From assembly GCA_950097015.1 (NCBI GenBank), contig CATNEN010000025.1, positions 8,172,501 to 8,236,500 on the forward strand: a stretch of DNA of 64,000 nt, given 5' to 3'. The notes beneath the pieces were generated by a model. The model was not told the origin of the DNA. It worked only from the letters and a program-made list of their open reading frames with translations, and made no database searches. Shown here one piece after another: positions 43,901 through 55,140 of the stretch (positions are counted from its first letter, which is position 1; each line of letters starts with the position of its first letter). Made by a program: the position numbers and the translations under genes. Source of the stretch: Macrostomum hystrix (taxonomy: Eukaryota; Platyhelminthes; Macrostomidae).

Positions 43901-45342
43901 TGATGATTCAGTAAACACCTGAAACTACCAACTTGATGCTTCAGTAAACACCTGAAACTACCAACTTGATGATTCAGTAAACATCTGAAACTACCAACTT
44001 GATGCTTCAGTAAACACCTGAAACTACCAACTTGATGATTCAGTAAACACCTGAAACTACCAACTTGATGATTCAGTGAACACCTGAAACTACCAACTTG
44101 ATGATTCAGTGAACACCTGAAACTACCAACTTGATGCTTCAGTAAACACATGAAACTACCAATTTGATGCTTCAGTAAACACCTGAAACTACCAACTTGA
44201 TGATTCAGTAAACACCTGAAACTACCAACTTGATGATTCAGTAAACACCTGAAACTACCAACTTGATGCTTCAGTAAACACCTGAAACTACCAACTTGAT
44301 GATTCAGTAAACACCTGAAACTACCAACTTGATGATTCAGTAAACACCTGAAACTACCAACTTGATGATTCAGTAAACACCTGAAACTACCAACTTGATG
44401 ATTCAGTAAACACCTGAAACTACCAACTTGATGCTTCAGTAAACACCTGAAACTACCAACTTGATGATTCAGTAAACACCTGAAACTACCAACTTGATGA
44501 TTCAGTAAACACCTGAAACTACCAACTTGATGATTCAGTAAACATCTGAAACTACCAACTTGATGCTTCAGTAAACACCTGAAACTACCAACTTGATGAT
44601 TCAGTAAACACCTGAAACTACCAACTTGATGCTTCAGTAAACACCTGAAACTACCAACTTGATGATTCAGTAAACACCTGAAACTACCAACTTGATGATT
44701 CAGTAAACACCTGAAACTACCAACTTGATGATTCAGTAAACACCTGAAACTACCAACTTGATGATTCAGTAAACACCTGAAACTACCAACTTGATGCTTC
44801 AGTAAACACCTGAAACTACCAACTTGATGATTCAGTAAACACCTGAAACTACCAACTTGATGATTCAGTAAACACCCGAAACTACTAACTTGATGATTCA
44901 GTAAACACCTGAAACTACCAACTTGATGCTTCAGTAAACACCTTAAACTACCAACTTGATGATTCAGTAAACACCTGAAACTACCAACTTGATGATTCAG
45001 TAAACACCTGAAACTACCAACTTGATGATTCAGTAAACACCTGAAACTACCAACTTGATGATTCAGTAAACACCTGAAACTACCAACTTGATGATTAAGT
45101 AAACATCTGAAACTACCAACTTGATCCTTCAGTAAACACCTGAAACTACCAACTTGATGCTTCAGTAAACACCTGAAACTACCAACTTGATGATTCAGTA
45201 AACATCTGAAACTACCAACTTGATGCTTCAGTGAACTGCGAGCGTAGCAAAGTGTCTTGATGGCAACTCACCTGTGCAAAGATGTGGCGGTGCAATAAAC
45301 TTGTTGAGCATTTTCAGAATAGGTGTCGGTCTGTCAGGTTGG
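31386..45342 (-). CDS. Cys-loop ligand-gated chloride channel (GlyR/GluCl-like), 5' partial
   Basis: Exons in transcript order: 45342-45272, 41538-41471, 38086-37773, 36684-36602, 36529-36395, 33511-33359, 31899-31625, 31556-31386 (stop TGA). Phases agree over 422 residues. The extracellular domain shows [28 protein letters not shown], a canonical Cys-loop (C, 13 residues, C, with FPLD), and a second cysteine pair ten residues apart in loop C, as in glycine, glutamate and histamine chloride channels. TM1 is [20 protein letters not shown]. The PAR motif before TM2 ([10 protein letters not shown]) marks anion selectivity. TM3 is [19 protein letters not shown], and TM4 ends eight residues from the stop. 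It is a plasma-membrane inhibitory receptor; the ligand is not known. Ten consecutive Gln and sites NAS, NES and NMS lie in the ectodomain. The signal peptide and start were not found. A Met replaces the usual Thr at TM2 6'. Confidence 0.92.
31969..32305 (+). mobile_element. tRNA-derived SINE-A, full length
   Basis: Head with GTGACAGAGCGG (A-box-like) and GCTTTGAATCC (weakened B box), body GCGCAGCCGCGGAGAGAAGG, and 3' end CCCGCAGCCCTG with a TTAATAATAATATTATTAAG tail. It lies in the channel intron between the TM1 and TM2-3 exons, antisense to the gene. Confidence 0.85.
32345..32830. repeat. 51-bp minisatellite
   Basis: About 9.5 units containing CAGCCCATCTATTTTTAGAA, ACAATCCAGTCCGTCCCATC and AGTTTGTACAT. 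The period is 51 bp, a multiple of three, which keeps several frames open. It is in a channel intron. Confidence 0.95.
33575..34330. repeat. Diverged ~57-bp array related to 32345-32830
   Basis: About 13 imperfect units with CAGCGGTTTATATGTACAG, TCTATTTTTAGAAAC and AATTCAATCC blocks. TCTATTTTTAGAAACAA and the following CAATCC are shared with the 51-bp array. The two arrays lie on opposite sides of the exon 33359-33511. Confidence 0.85.
34800..34965. repeat. 17-bp minisatellite (TCTCCGAATTTTCTGAA)
   Basis: About ten units of TCTCCGAATTTTCTGAA with small variants, in a channel intron. Confidence 0.9.
34966..35535. other. Channel intron, unique sequence
   Basis: Intronic sequence between two arrays. 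Two short overlapping plus-strand frames (35111-35355) have no protein character. Nothing else was recognised. Confidence 0.4.
35540..36360. repeat. 19-bp minisatellite of donor-like units
   Basis: About 30 tight units of AACAGGTCCTCACCTGTCT to 36130, then looser AACAGGTTTCTCACC(C)TGTCT units to 36360. On the gene's minus strand each tight unit reads CAGGTGAGGACC, a near-perfect 5' splice site. The array starts about 30 bp downstream of the real donor at 36395. Confidence 0.95.
36825..37185. repeat. ~17-bp degenerate array (AATTCAAAGGATTTCCC)
   Basis: About 20 units alternating AATTCAAAGGATTTCCC and AATTCAAGGGAATTCCC, in the channel intron 36685-37772. Confidence 0.9.
37941..37972 (-). repeat. 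(CAG)n tract encoding ten Gln in the channel ectodomain
   Basis: The plus strand reads CTG repeats. On the gene strand it encodes ten consecutive Gln, preceded by a short Gln-rich stretch (SAQQQELK) and followed by PAVNES, between the LAFNASS and LTVDPRLID blocks. Confidence 0.9.
38097..38415. repeat. ~20-bp minisatellite (GTGAGTTGATGTATATT)
   Basis: About 16 units of TGTGTGAGTTGATGTATATT or the variant TAGAGTGAGTTGATGTATAT. It ends about ten bases from the 3' splice site of exon 37773-38086. Confidence 0.95.
38416..40005. other. Channel intron, no feature recognised
   Basis: Intronic sequence between two minisatellites. Short frames at 39106-39414 and 39746 onward have no recognisable domain. 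No SINE was seen. Confidence 0.45.
40010..41425. repeat. 32-bp minisatellite
   Basis: About 44 units containing CCCGTGTCTCATATCTCCCC and CTTATCAGCTCT, with a few 33-bp units (extra C) near 40400-40490. A TTAGCTCTCCCGGTTCTC variant recurs at regular intervals. The array ends about 48 bp from the donor at 41471 on the gene strand. Confidence 0.97.
41539..42710. other. Channel intron, mostly unique
   Basis: Intronic AT-rich sequence. A short GAGCTCGAATCCGCGGC block near 42140 resembles the SINE-A head but is too short to assign. Nothing else was recognised. Confidence 0.4.
42711..45236. repeat. 33-bp minisatellite, about 76 copies
   Basis: Units contain GATGATTCAGTAAACACCTG and AAACTACCAACTT. 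Variants GATGCTTC and AACATCTG are largely linked in neighbouring units. The 33-bp period keeps a minus-strand frame of 484 codons open; this is a repeat artefact. The array ends about 36 bp from the channel donor at 45272. Confidence 0.97.
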
Positions 45343-46020
45343 CTGAAACAAAAGTTTCATGTTTAATTGGCTGAGATTGATTAGATTTCTACTAGCAGTC
45401 ATATAAACGCTTATAACCGCTCTGTACTGCATAAACATTTCCTCAATGTTAGCTTCTATAAATGCATCTTACGGAGGTAATGAGACTTGCATTACTGAGG
45501 TAATGAGACTGAGCAAATACAGACTTCCTAGTGTGAAATATTTGCACAAACTTCTATTGTACCGAAAATCAAGCGGATTGACATAGAAAAGCAATGTTAC
45601 AGCAGAGAACTAACTTGCTGCTTCCTCATTCCAGAATTCTTATTCAATCCGTGAGCACAGTTAGCATTGCACTGAGACTCCAAAAATATTTTAAACGAAT
45701 GAACTCGTAAGATTTCTGCATTAGAAGCAAGAAAAATGAATGCGGAAAGTCAAAGTAAAATGTCTTCTTTATCAGCAACTCAAAAAAAATTTCTTTCGTG
45801 TCTATAAAACTGCATCCAACTGTTGCAGTTTTCCCCGCAATTGAAGCAGCAAAAACTGCGCAACAAACTCAATGCGACCACCAAGACTCGACAACTGGAT
45901 TGGGGTGACTAAACTGGCATAATCAGGAAACAAGTACGAATGTGAAAAAATTGTTTTCTGAAAATTGCAAACGGCTTCTAACAGAACCAAGGCAAAGCGT
46001 AGTTTCTTTAATGTCATCTA
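45343..46020. other. Region upstream of the first channel exon found
   Basis: AT-rich sequence in which further 5' channel exons were sought. A minus-strand ATG at 46017 begins a short hydrophobic frame (MTLKKLRFALVLLEAV), but no donor with the required phase was found. Confidence 0.35.
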
Positions 46021-46024
46021 CAGA

Positions 46025-46580
46025 AACTAACCTCCAAGCTAACCTCCAAGACACCCTGAAACCAACTGCAGAAGCTAACCTCCAAGACACCCTGAAACCA
46101 ACTGCAGAAGCTAACCTCCAAGACACCCTGAAACCAACTGCAGAAACTAACCTCCAAGACACCCTGAAACCAACTGCAGAAGCTAACCTTCAAGACACCC
46201 TGAAACCAACTGCAGAAGCTAACCTCCAAGACACCCTGAAACCAACTGCAGAAACTAACCTCCAAGACACCCTGAAACCAACTGCAGAAGCTAACCTCCA
46301 AGACACCCTGAAACCAACTGCAGAAGCTAACCTCCAAGACACCCTGAAACCAACTGCAGAAGCTAACCTCCAAGACACCCTGAAACCAACTGCAGAAGCT
46401 AACCTCCAAGACACCCTGAAACCAACTGCAGAAGCTAACCTCCAAGACACCCTGAAACCAACTGCAGAACCTAACCTCCAAGACACCCTGAAACCAACTG
46501 CAGAAACTAACCTCCAAGACACCCTGAAACCAACTGCAGAAGCTAACCTCCAAGACACCCTGAAACCAACTGCAAAAGCC
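46025..46580. repeat. 36-bp minisatellite with open frame
   Basis: About 15 near-identical 36-bp units containing CTAACCTCCAAGACACCCTG and AAACCAACTGCAGAAG. On the plus strand it can be read as a 12-residue repeat, NLQDTLKPTAEA, within an open frame 45942-46592. Because 36 is divisible by three, this is not evidence of coding. Confidence 0.95.
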
Positions 46581-46592
46581 TACCAAAATTAA

Positions 46593-47009
46593 AAAAGTGA
46601 ATAGCTGTTGCTACAATTTCGCACCTTCTGCACGACTCAGAGCAGCCAACGCGCCGACAAAGCACCAGTTGTGTGAGCAGAGCCAGGGCCCCCAATCGAC
46701 AATGAATCAATTGCCTCATTTTGAGATGCAGGCGGAAGATATTAATGTCTGCTTCTCGAAGATCAATGTACAGGATAAGCTAAACTATTACTGCCTTGCT
46801 AAATAAAAGCCAAATGCCTTTACACGCATGCTTCTCGCATTGTTAGACTAAACAGCGCTACGATTGGTTCCCTGTGAATATCCATTCACAGTTCATTTGG
46901 GGATTGGGGATTGACAACGATTAGAAAGGTGTCGTGAAATAAACGCCTAGGGATTATCACTTTCTTATTTAAAAGGATATTTTCGTGATACTTTCAAATC
47001 CATCAATGC
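46593..47009. other. Unassigned sequence
   Basis: Unique sequence. The short plus-strand frame 46597-46806 has no recognisable domain. Nothing else was seen. Confidence 0.4.
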
Positions 47010-47735
47010 GTTTGTGTTAATCTTTAACTCCCTCAGTGTGTTTGTAATTAATCTGGAAATCCCTCAGTGTGTTTGTAATTAATCTGGAAATCCCTCAGTG
47101 TGTTTGTAATTAATCTGGAAATCCCTCAGTCTGTTTATTACTAATCTGGAAATCCCTCAGTGTGTTTATTATTAATCTGGAAATCCCTCAGTGTGTTTAT
47201 TATTAATCTGGAAATCCCTCAGTGTGTTTATTATTAATCTGGAAATCCCTCAGTGTGTTTATTATTAATCTGGAAATCCCTCAGTGTGTTTATTATTGGT
47301 CTTCACATCCCTCAGAGTGTAGATTACTATCTTCGAATCCCACAGCGTGTCTGTTGTTAATCTTCGAATCCCACAGCGTGTCTGTTGTTAATCTTCGAAT
47401 CCCTCATGGTGTCTGTTGTTAATCTTCGAATCCCTCATGGTGTCTGTTGTTAATCTTCGAATCCCTCATGGTGTCTGTTGTTAATCTTCGAATCCCTCAT
47501 GGTGTCTGTTGTTAATCTTCGAATCCCACAGCGTGTCTGTTGTTAATCTTCGAATCCCTCATGGTGTCTGTTGTTAATCTTCGAATCCCTCATGGTGTCT
47601 GTTGTTAATCTTCGAATCCCTCATGGTGTCTGTTGTTAATCTTCGAATCCCTCATGGTGTCTGTTGTTAATCTTCGAATCCCTCATGGTGTCTGTTGTTA
47701 ATCTTTGAATCCCTCATGGTGTCTGTCAGGAATCT
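47010..47735. repeat. 31-bp minisatellite with two subfamilies
   Basis: About 23 units. The left part contains ATCTGGAAATCCCTCAGTGT, and the right part ATCTTCGAATCCCTCATGGT; the switch is near 47300. Confidence 0.95.
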
Positions 47736-48204
47736 CATTTAACTGTACTTCGTCTAATTTTCACAGTGTGTACATCAGAAAGATAATTTTAGTGATCTAT
47801 TTACCAACTTTCTCTTATGACTCAAGTGAAGGAAATGTGCTTAAACCAATAACTTCGATTTATGAGCTTTGGAAAGTCTCATAAAAGAGAAACATAATAT
47901 AACCGTGATGGCAATGCCTGGGTCACATTTTTTATAACATCTTGTCACGAGAAGACTTGAACCAAGCACTTGATTAGTACTGAGTAAGTAGAGAGTTAAG
48001 TAAGTACGAAGTTGTGTTAGATGGACTTTTATTCTTCACTATCAGCGTTCATCGGTGTTCATCAATTACGAGTTTTTTATTTTCTATTTTAAGATGACTT
48101 TTTTTAAACTGCCGTCTTTTAGGACGAAATTTTAAAACAACACTACTCACAAGCAGTCATGATAGGACATGATTATATTTTTAATAACTCACTCGTCGCA
48201 TATA
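47736..48204. other. Unassigned sequence between two arrays
   Basis: AT-rich unique sequence with no reading frame of note and no repeat family recognised. Confidence 0.4.
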
Positions 48205-51200
48205 CGGAATAGATCCATCCTAACAAGATCTAGAATAGATCCATCCCAACAAGATCTAGAAGAGATCTATCCCAACAAGATCTAGAATAGCTCCATCCCA
48301 ACAAGGTCTAGAATAGATCTATCCCAACAAGATCTAGAAGAGATCTATCCCAACAAGATCTAGAAGAGATCTATCCCAACAAGATCTAGAATAGATCTAT
48401 CCCAACAAGATCTAGAAGAGATCTATCCGAAAAAGATCTAGAAGAGATGTAACCCATCAAGATCTAGATATGATCTATCCCAACAAGATCTAGATATGAT
48501 CTATCCCAACAAGATCTAGAATTGATCTATCCCAACAAGATATAGAAGAGATCTATCCCAACATGATCTAGAATTGATCTATCCCAACAAGATCTAGAAG
48601 AGATCTATGCCAACAAGATCTAGAAGAGATCCATCCCATCAAGATCTAGAATAGATCCATCCCATCAAGATCTAGAATAGATCCATCCCATCAAGATCTA
48701 GAAGAGATCTATCCCAACAAGATCTAGAAGAGATCTATCCCAACAAGATCTAGAAGAGATCTATCCCAACAAGATCTAGAAGAGATCTATCCCAACAAGA
48801 TCTAGAATAGATCTATCCCAACAAGATCTAGAAGAGATCTATCCGAAAAAGATCTAGAAGAGATGTAACCCATCAAGATCTAGATATGATCTATCCCAAC
48901 AAGATCTAGATATGATCTATCCCAACAAGATCTAGAATTGATCTATCCCAACAAGATCTAGAAGAGATCTATCCCAACAAGATCTAGAATAGATCTATCC
49001 CAACATGATCTAGAAGAGATCTATCCGAAAAAGATCTAGAAGAGATCTAACCCATCAAGATCTAGATATGATCTATCCCAACAAGATCTAAAAGAGATCT
49101 ATCCGAAAAAGATCTAGAAGAGATCTAACCCATGAAGTTCTAGATATGATCTATCCCATCAAGATCTAGATATGATCTATCCCAACAAGATCTAGAATAA
49201 ATCTATCCCAACAAGATCTAGAAGAGATCTATCCCAACAAGATCTAGAAGAGATCTATCCCAACAAGATCTAGAAGAGATCTATCCCAACAAGATCTAGA
49301 AGAGATCTATCCCAACATGATCTAGAATTGATCTATCCCAACAAGATCTAGAAGAGATCTATGCCAACAAGATCTAGAAGAGATGTAACCCAACAAGATC
49401 TAGAATATATCTATCCCAACAAGATCTAGAAGAGATCTATCCCAACAAGATCTAGAAGAGATCTATCCCAACAAGATCTAGAAGAGATCTATCCCAACAA
49501 GATCTAGAAGAGATCTATCCCAACAAGATCTAGAAGAGATCTATGCCAACAAGATCTAGAAGAGATCTATCCGAAAAAGATCTAGAAGAGATGTAACCCA
49601 TCAAGATCTAGATATGATCTATCCCAACAAGATCTAGATATGATCTATCCCAACAAGATCTAGAATTGATCTATCCCAACAAGATATAGAAGAGATCTAT
49701 CCCAACATGATCTAGAATTGATCTATCCCAACAAGATCTAGAAGAGATCTATGCCAACAAGATCTAGAAGAGATCCATCCCATCAAGATCTAGAATAGAT
49801 CCATCCCATCAAGATCTAGAATAGATCCATCCCATCAAGATCTAGAATAGATCTATGCCAACAAGATCTAGAATAGATCTATCTCAACAAGATCTAGAAT
49901 AGATCTATCCCAACAAGATCTAGAAGAGATCTATCCCATCAAGATCTAGAATAGATCTATGCCAACAAGATCTAGAAGAGATCTATCCCAACAAGATCTA
50001 GAAGAGATCTATCCCAACAAGATCTAGAAGAGATCTATCCCAACAAGATCTAGAATTGATCTATCCCAACAAGATCTAGAAGAGATCTATCCCAACATGA
50101 TCTAGAATTGATCTATCCCAACAAGATCTAGAAGAGATCTATCCCAACAAGATCTAGAAGAGATCTATCCGAAAAAGATCTAGAAGAGATGTAACCCATC
50201 AAGATCTAGATATGATCTATCCCAACAAGATCTAGAATAGATGTAACCCATCAAGATCTAGATATGATCTATCCCAACAAGATCTAGATATGATCTATCC
50301 CAACAAGATCTAGAATTGATCTATCCCAACAAGATATAGAAGAGATCTATCCCAACATGATCTAGAATTGATCTATCCCAACAAGATCTAGAAGAGATCT
50401 ATGCCAACAAGATCTAGAAGAGATGTAACCCAACAAGATCTAGAATATATCTATCCCATCAAGATCTAGAATAGATCCATCCCATCAAGATCTAGAAGAG
50501 ATCTATCCCAACAAGATCTAGAAGAGATCTATCCCAACAAGATCTAGAAGAGATCTATCCCAACAAGATCTAGAAGAGATCTATGCCAACAAGATCTAGA
50601 AGAGATCTATCCGAAAAAGATCTAGAAGAGATGTAACCCATCAAGATCTAGATATGATCTATCCCAACAAGATCTAGATATGATCTATCCCAACAAGATC
50701 TAGAATTGATCTATCCCAACAAGATATAGAAGAGATCTATCCCAACATGATCTAGAATTGATCTATCCCAACAAGATCTAGAAGAGATCTATGCCAACAA
50801 GATCTAGAAGAGATCCATCCCATCAAGATCTAGAATAGATCCATCCCATCAAGATCTAGAATAGATCCATCCCATCAAGATCTAGAATAGATCTATGCCA
50901 ACAAGATCTAGAATAGATCTATCTCAACAAGATCTAGAATAGATCTATCCCAACAAGATCTAGAAGAGATCTATCCCATCAAGATCTAGAATAGATCTAT
51001 GCCAACAAGATCTAGAAGAGATCTATCCCAACAAGATCTAGAAGAGATCTATCCCAACAAGATCTAGAAGAGATCTATCCCAACAAGATCTAGAATTGAT
51101 CTATCCCAACAAGATCTAGAAGAGATCTATCCCAACATGATCTAGAATTGATCTATCCCAACAAGATCTAGAAGAGATCTATCCCAACAAGATCTAGAAG

Positions 51201-53930
51201 AGATCTATCCGAAAAAGATCTAGAAGAGATGTAACCCATCAAGATCTAGATATGATCTATCCCAACAAGATCTAGAATAGATCTAACCCATCAAGATCTA
51301 GATATGATCTATCCCAAGAAGATCTAGAAGAGATCTATGGCAACAAGATCTAGAATAGATCTATCCCAACAAGATCTAGAAGAGATCTATCCCAACAAGA
51401 TCTAGAAGAGATCTATCCCAACAAGATCTAGAAGAGATCTATCCCAACAAGATCTAGAATAGATCTATCCCAACAAGATCTAGAAGAGATCTATCCGAAA
51501 AAGATCTAGATATGATCTATCCCAACAAGATCTAGAAGAGATCTATCCCAACAAGATCTAGAAGAGATCTATCCCAACAAGATCTAGAAGAGATCTATCC
51601 CAACAAGATCTAGAAGAGATCTCTCCCAACAAGATCTAGAATAGATCTATCCCAACAAGATCTAGAAGAGATCTATCCGAAAAAGATCTAGAAGAGATGT
51701 AACCCATCAAGATCTAGAAGAGATCTATCCCATCAAGATCTAGAATAGATCCATCCCATCAAGATCTAGAATAGATCTATGCCAACAAGATCTAGAATAG
51801 ATCTATCTCAACAAGATCTAGAATAGATCTATCCCAACAAGATCTAGAAGAGATCTATCCCATCAAGATCTAGAATAGATCTATGCCAACAAGATCTAGA
51901 AGAGATCTATCCCAACAAGATCTAGAAGAGATCTATCCCAACAAGATCTAGAAGAGATCTATCCCAACAAGATCTAGAAGAGATCTATCCCAACAAGATC
52001 TAGAAGAGATCTATCCCAACATGATCTAGAATTGATCTATCCCAACAAGATCTAGAAGAGATCTATCCCAACAAGATCTAGAAGAGATCTATCCGAAAAA
52101 GATCTAGAAGAGATGTAACCCATCAAGATCTAGATATGATCTATCCCAACAAGATCTAGAATAGATCTAACCCATCAAGATCTAGATATGATCTATCCCA
52201 AGAAGATCTAGAAGAGATCTATGGCAACAAGATCTAGAATAGATCTATCCCAACAAGATCTAGAAGAGATCTATCCCAACAAGATCTAGAATAGCTCCAT
52301 CCCAACAAGGTCTAGAATAGATCTATCCCAACAAGATCTAGAAGAGATCTATCCCAACAAGATCTAGAAGAGATCTATCCCAACAAGATCTAGAATAGAT
52401 CTATCCCAACAAGATCTAGAAGAGATCTATCCGAAAAAGATCTAGAAGAGATGTAACCCATCAAGATCTAGATATGATCTATCCCAACAAGATCTAGATA
52501 TGATCTATCCCAACAAGATCTAGAATTGATCTATCCCAACAAGATATAGAAGAGATCTATCCCAACATGATCTAGAATTGATCTATCCCAACAAGATCTA
52601 GAAGAGATCTATCCGAAAAAGATCTAGAAGAGATGTAACCCATCAAGATCTAGATATGATCTATCCCAACAAGATCTAGATATGATCTATCCCAACAAGA
52701 TCTAGAATTGATCTATCCCAACAAGATCTAGAAGAGATCTATCCCAACAAGATCTAGAATAGATCTATCCCAACAAGATCTAGAAGAGATCTATCCGAAA
52801 AAGATCTAGAAGAGATCTAACCCATCAAGATCTAGATATGATCTATCCCAACAAGATCTAGAAGAGATCTATCCGAAAAAGATCTAGAAGAGATCTAACC
52901 CATGAAGTTCTAGATATGATCTATCCCATCAAGATCTAGATATGATCTATCCCAACAAGATCTAGAATAAATCTATCCCAACAAGATCTAGAAGAGATCT
53001 ATCCCAACAAGATCTAGAAGAGATCTATCCCAACAAGATCTAGAATAGATCTATCCCAACAAGATCTAGAAGAGATCTATCCGAAAAAGATCTAGAAGAG
53101 ATGTAACCCATCAAGATCTAGATATGATCTATCCCAACAAGATCTAGATATGATCTATCCCAACAAGATCTAGAATTGATCTATCCCAACAAGATATAGA
53201 AGAGATCTATCCCAACATGATCTAGAATTGATCTATCCCAACAAGATCTAGAAGAGATCTATGCCAACAAGATCTAGAAGAGATCCATCCCATCAAGATC
53301 TAGAATAGATCCATCCCATCAAGATCTAGAATAGATCCATCCCATCAAGATCTAGAATAGATCTATGCCAACAAGATCTAGAATAGATCTATCTCAACAA
53401 GATCTAGAATAGATCTATCCCAACAAGATCTAGAAGAGATCTATCCCATCAAGATCTAGAATAGATCTATGCCAACAAGATCTAGAAGAGATCTATCCCA
53501 ACAAGATCTAGAAGAGATCTATCCCAACAAGATCTAGAAGAGATCTATCCCAACAAGATCTAGAATTGATCTATCCCAACAAGATCTAGAAGAGATCTAT
53601 CCCAACATGATCTAGAATTGATCTATCCCAACAAGATCTAGAAGAGATCTATCCCAACAAGATCTAGAAGAGATCTATCCGAAAAAGATCTAGAAGAGAT
53701 GTAACCCATCAAGATCTAGATATGATCTATCCCAACAAGATCTAGAATAGATCTAACCCATCAAGATCTAGATATGATCTATCCCAAGAAGATCTAGAAG
53801 AGATCTATGGCAACAAGATCTAGAATAGATCTATCCCAACAAGATCTAGAATAGATCCATCCCATCAAGATCTAGATATGATCTATCCCAACAAGATCTA
53901 GAATAGATCTATCCCAACAAGATCTACGGC
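48205..53930. repeat. 26-bp satellite, about 220 copies, with higher-order blocks
   Basis: The unit is AAGATCTAGAAGAGATCTAT plus CCCAAC. Almost every unit contains AGATCTAGA. Variants (CCGAAAAAG, GATGTAACCCATC, GATATGATC, AATTGATC) occur in the same order in several large blocks. CCGAAAAAG markers at 48427, 49571, 50611 and 53081 are exact multiples of 26 apart, so blocks were duplicated without indels. Confidence 0.97.
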
Positions 53931-54480
53931 CAGAGAGACAAGAATCTGGAACTAAAGCAGCAAATTTCTCTCTGAAAACCTCAAGTTGCAGTCACATGTC
54001 ACATGCAAAGTCATCAGGCCGTGTCAACTTAAAAAATGTCAGAATCGAACAACAGCGACCTGAACATGACATAAATTTATTTTTTGTCAATTTTCAGAAG
54101 AAAAAAAGCATCGCTTCTCAGACCGCTGAGCACAACGCTGAGCAGATAAAACCCGAGTGGAATTGTCCACAAAATCGAAAACGCACTTGACATGGCAATT
54201 CAGAATTTGACACGGGGCAAAGAATGGGAGACGAGGATGAGAATCTGACAAGTGAGAGGCGAGGCTGAGGAAGCTGCCTGCTCTGGGGGATTTATTATCC
54301 TCCCAGCAATATTTCCCTGTCTCTCAATTCAACACTGTCTGTGTTATTTATTCAAGACAGTTTAACGTGAGAATTGGGAAAGGAAAATGATTGGGCCTCT
54401 AGGGAAAACACGTGCTTACCATGAGTGTTTGAATTGTGTACAACTCTTTGTCATTGACTGACAATGCGAAATGGAATCCG
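53931..54480. other. Unassigned sequence right of the satellite
   Basis: Unique sequence. The short frame 53996-54190 shows no domain. Nothing was recognised. Confidence 0.4.
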
Positions 54481-54484
54481 ACTC

Positions 54485-54655
54485 AATCACCAGTTGGTTG
54501 AAGACTCTTTAATGTGACGTCGGGAGTTCGATTCGCAAACCGAACAATATAGTTTTTGTTTTGTGTGTTTTGAAAAATGGGTACCAGCATCAGCTCTGGC
54601 AAGAAATTAGGTGTACATCTTTCTTGGCTGTACACCTGGTCCAAGTTCTTCTACA
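54485..54655 (+). mobile_element. Possible third tRNA-derived SINE (SINE-C)
   Basis: An A-box-like CAGTTGGTTGAAGA and a B-box-like GAGTTCGATTCGC are about 30 bp apart, followed by TACCAGCATCAGCTCTGG and AGAAATTAGGTGTACA. The TACCAGCATCAGCT...AGAAATTGGGTGT part recurs at 57688-57725, so it is a dispersed repeat. Confidence 0.4.
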
Positions 54656-54738
54656 CTATTTAGCTCCAGTATTTTAGTCTAGAAAATGCAATGAATATGA
54701 AAAATGGGGTTCACTGAGCATAATATGAATCCCACTGG

Positions 54739-54761
54739 TGTGTGTGTGTGTGTGTGTGTGT
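54739..54761. repeat. (GT)n microsatellite
   Basis: Eleven GT dinucleotides in a row. Confidence 0.95.
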
Positions 54762-54949
54762 TCGTTCTCAGGGAAACACACCAGACACGTGCCATCGCTA
54801 TAAAACACCGAATTTTTTTACATCTAAAACAAGTTTTACATACGCCCAGGGCTCCCAAATTTCACATTTCTTTGTATTTTTCAGCTGCATTCCCTTCTCC
54901 CAACTCTGTAGGATTCTCGCTATCTAGTTTCACTGGCTTATCGTCTGTC

Positions 54950-55140
54950 CCACAATCTCTCTATCTCTCAATATATCTCTCTCAAAATTTAACTAATGTC
55001 GCTCTATCTCCCATGTTGGTCTATCTATCTCTCTATCCCTTTATCTGTCCATCTATCTCTATTTATATATGAATATTTATTTATACCTCTCCTCCAGCTG
55101 TCTCACCTTTATTACCCTCTCTATCAACGACATATTTTAA
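54950..55140. repeat. Pyrimidine-rich low-complexity tract
   Basis: Imperfect CTATCTCT and CTCTATC units. No clear period. Confidence 0.6.

Noticed and set aside
42697-44151. 484-codon minus-strand frame of 11-residue repeats
   Set aside because: The 33-bp unit is divisible by three, so a stop-free frame is automatic. It lies in a channel intron and has no unique coding sequence.
45802-46017. Signal-peptide exon of the channel (MTLKKLRFALVLLEAV)
   Set aside because: Hydrophobic start and right strand, but no donor giving the two-nucleotide phase needed by exon 45272-45342.
48205-53930. CRISPR-like array
   Set aside because: The units are contiguous, with no unique spacers and no cas genes, in a eukaryotic intron-bearing genome.
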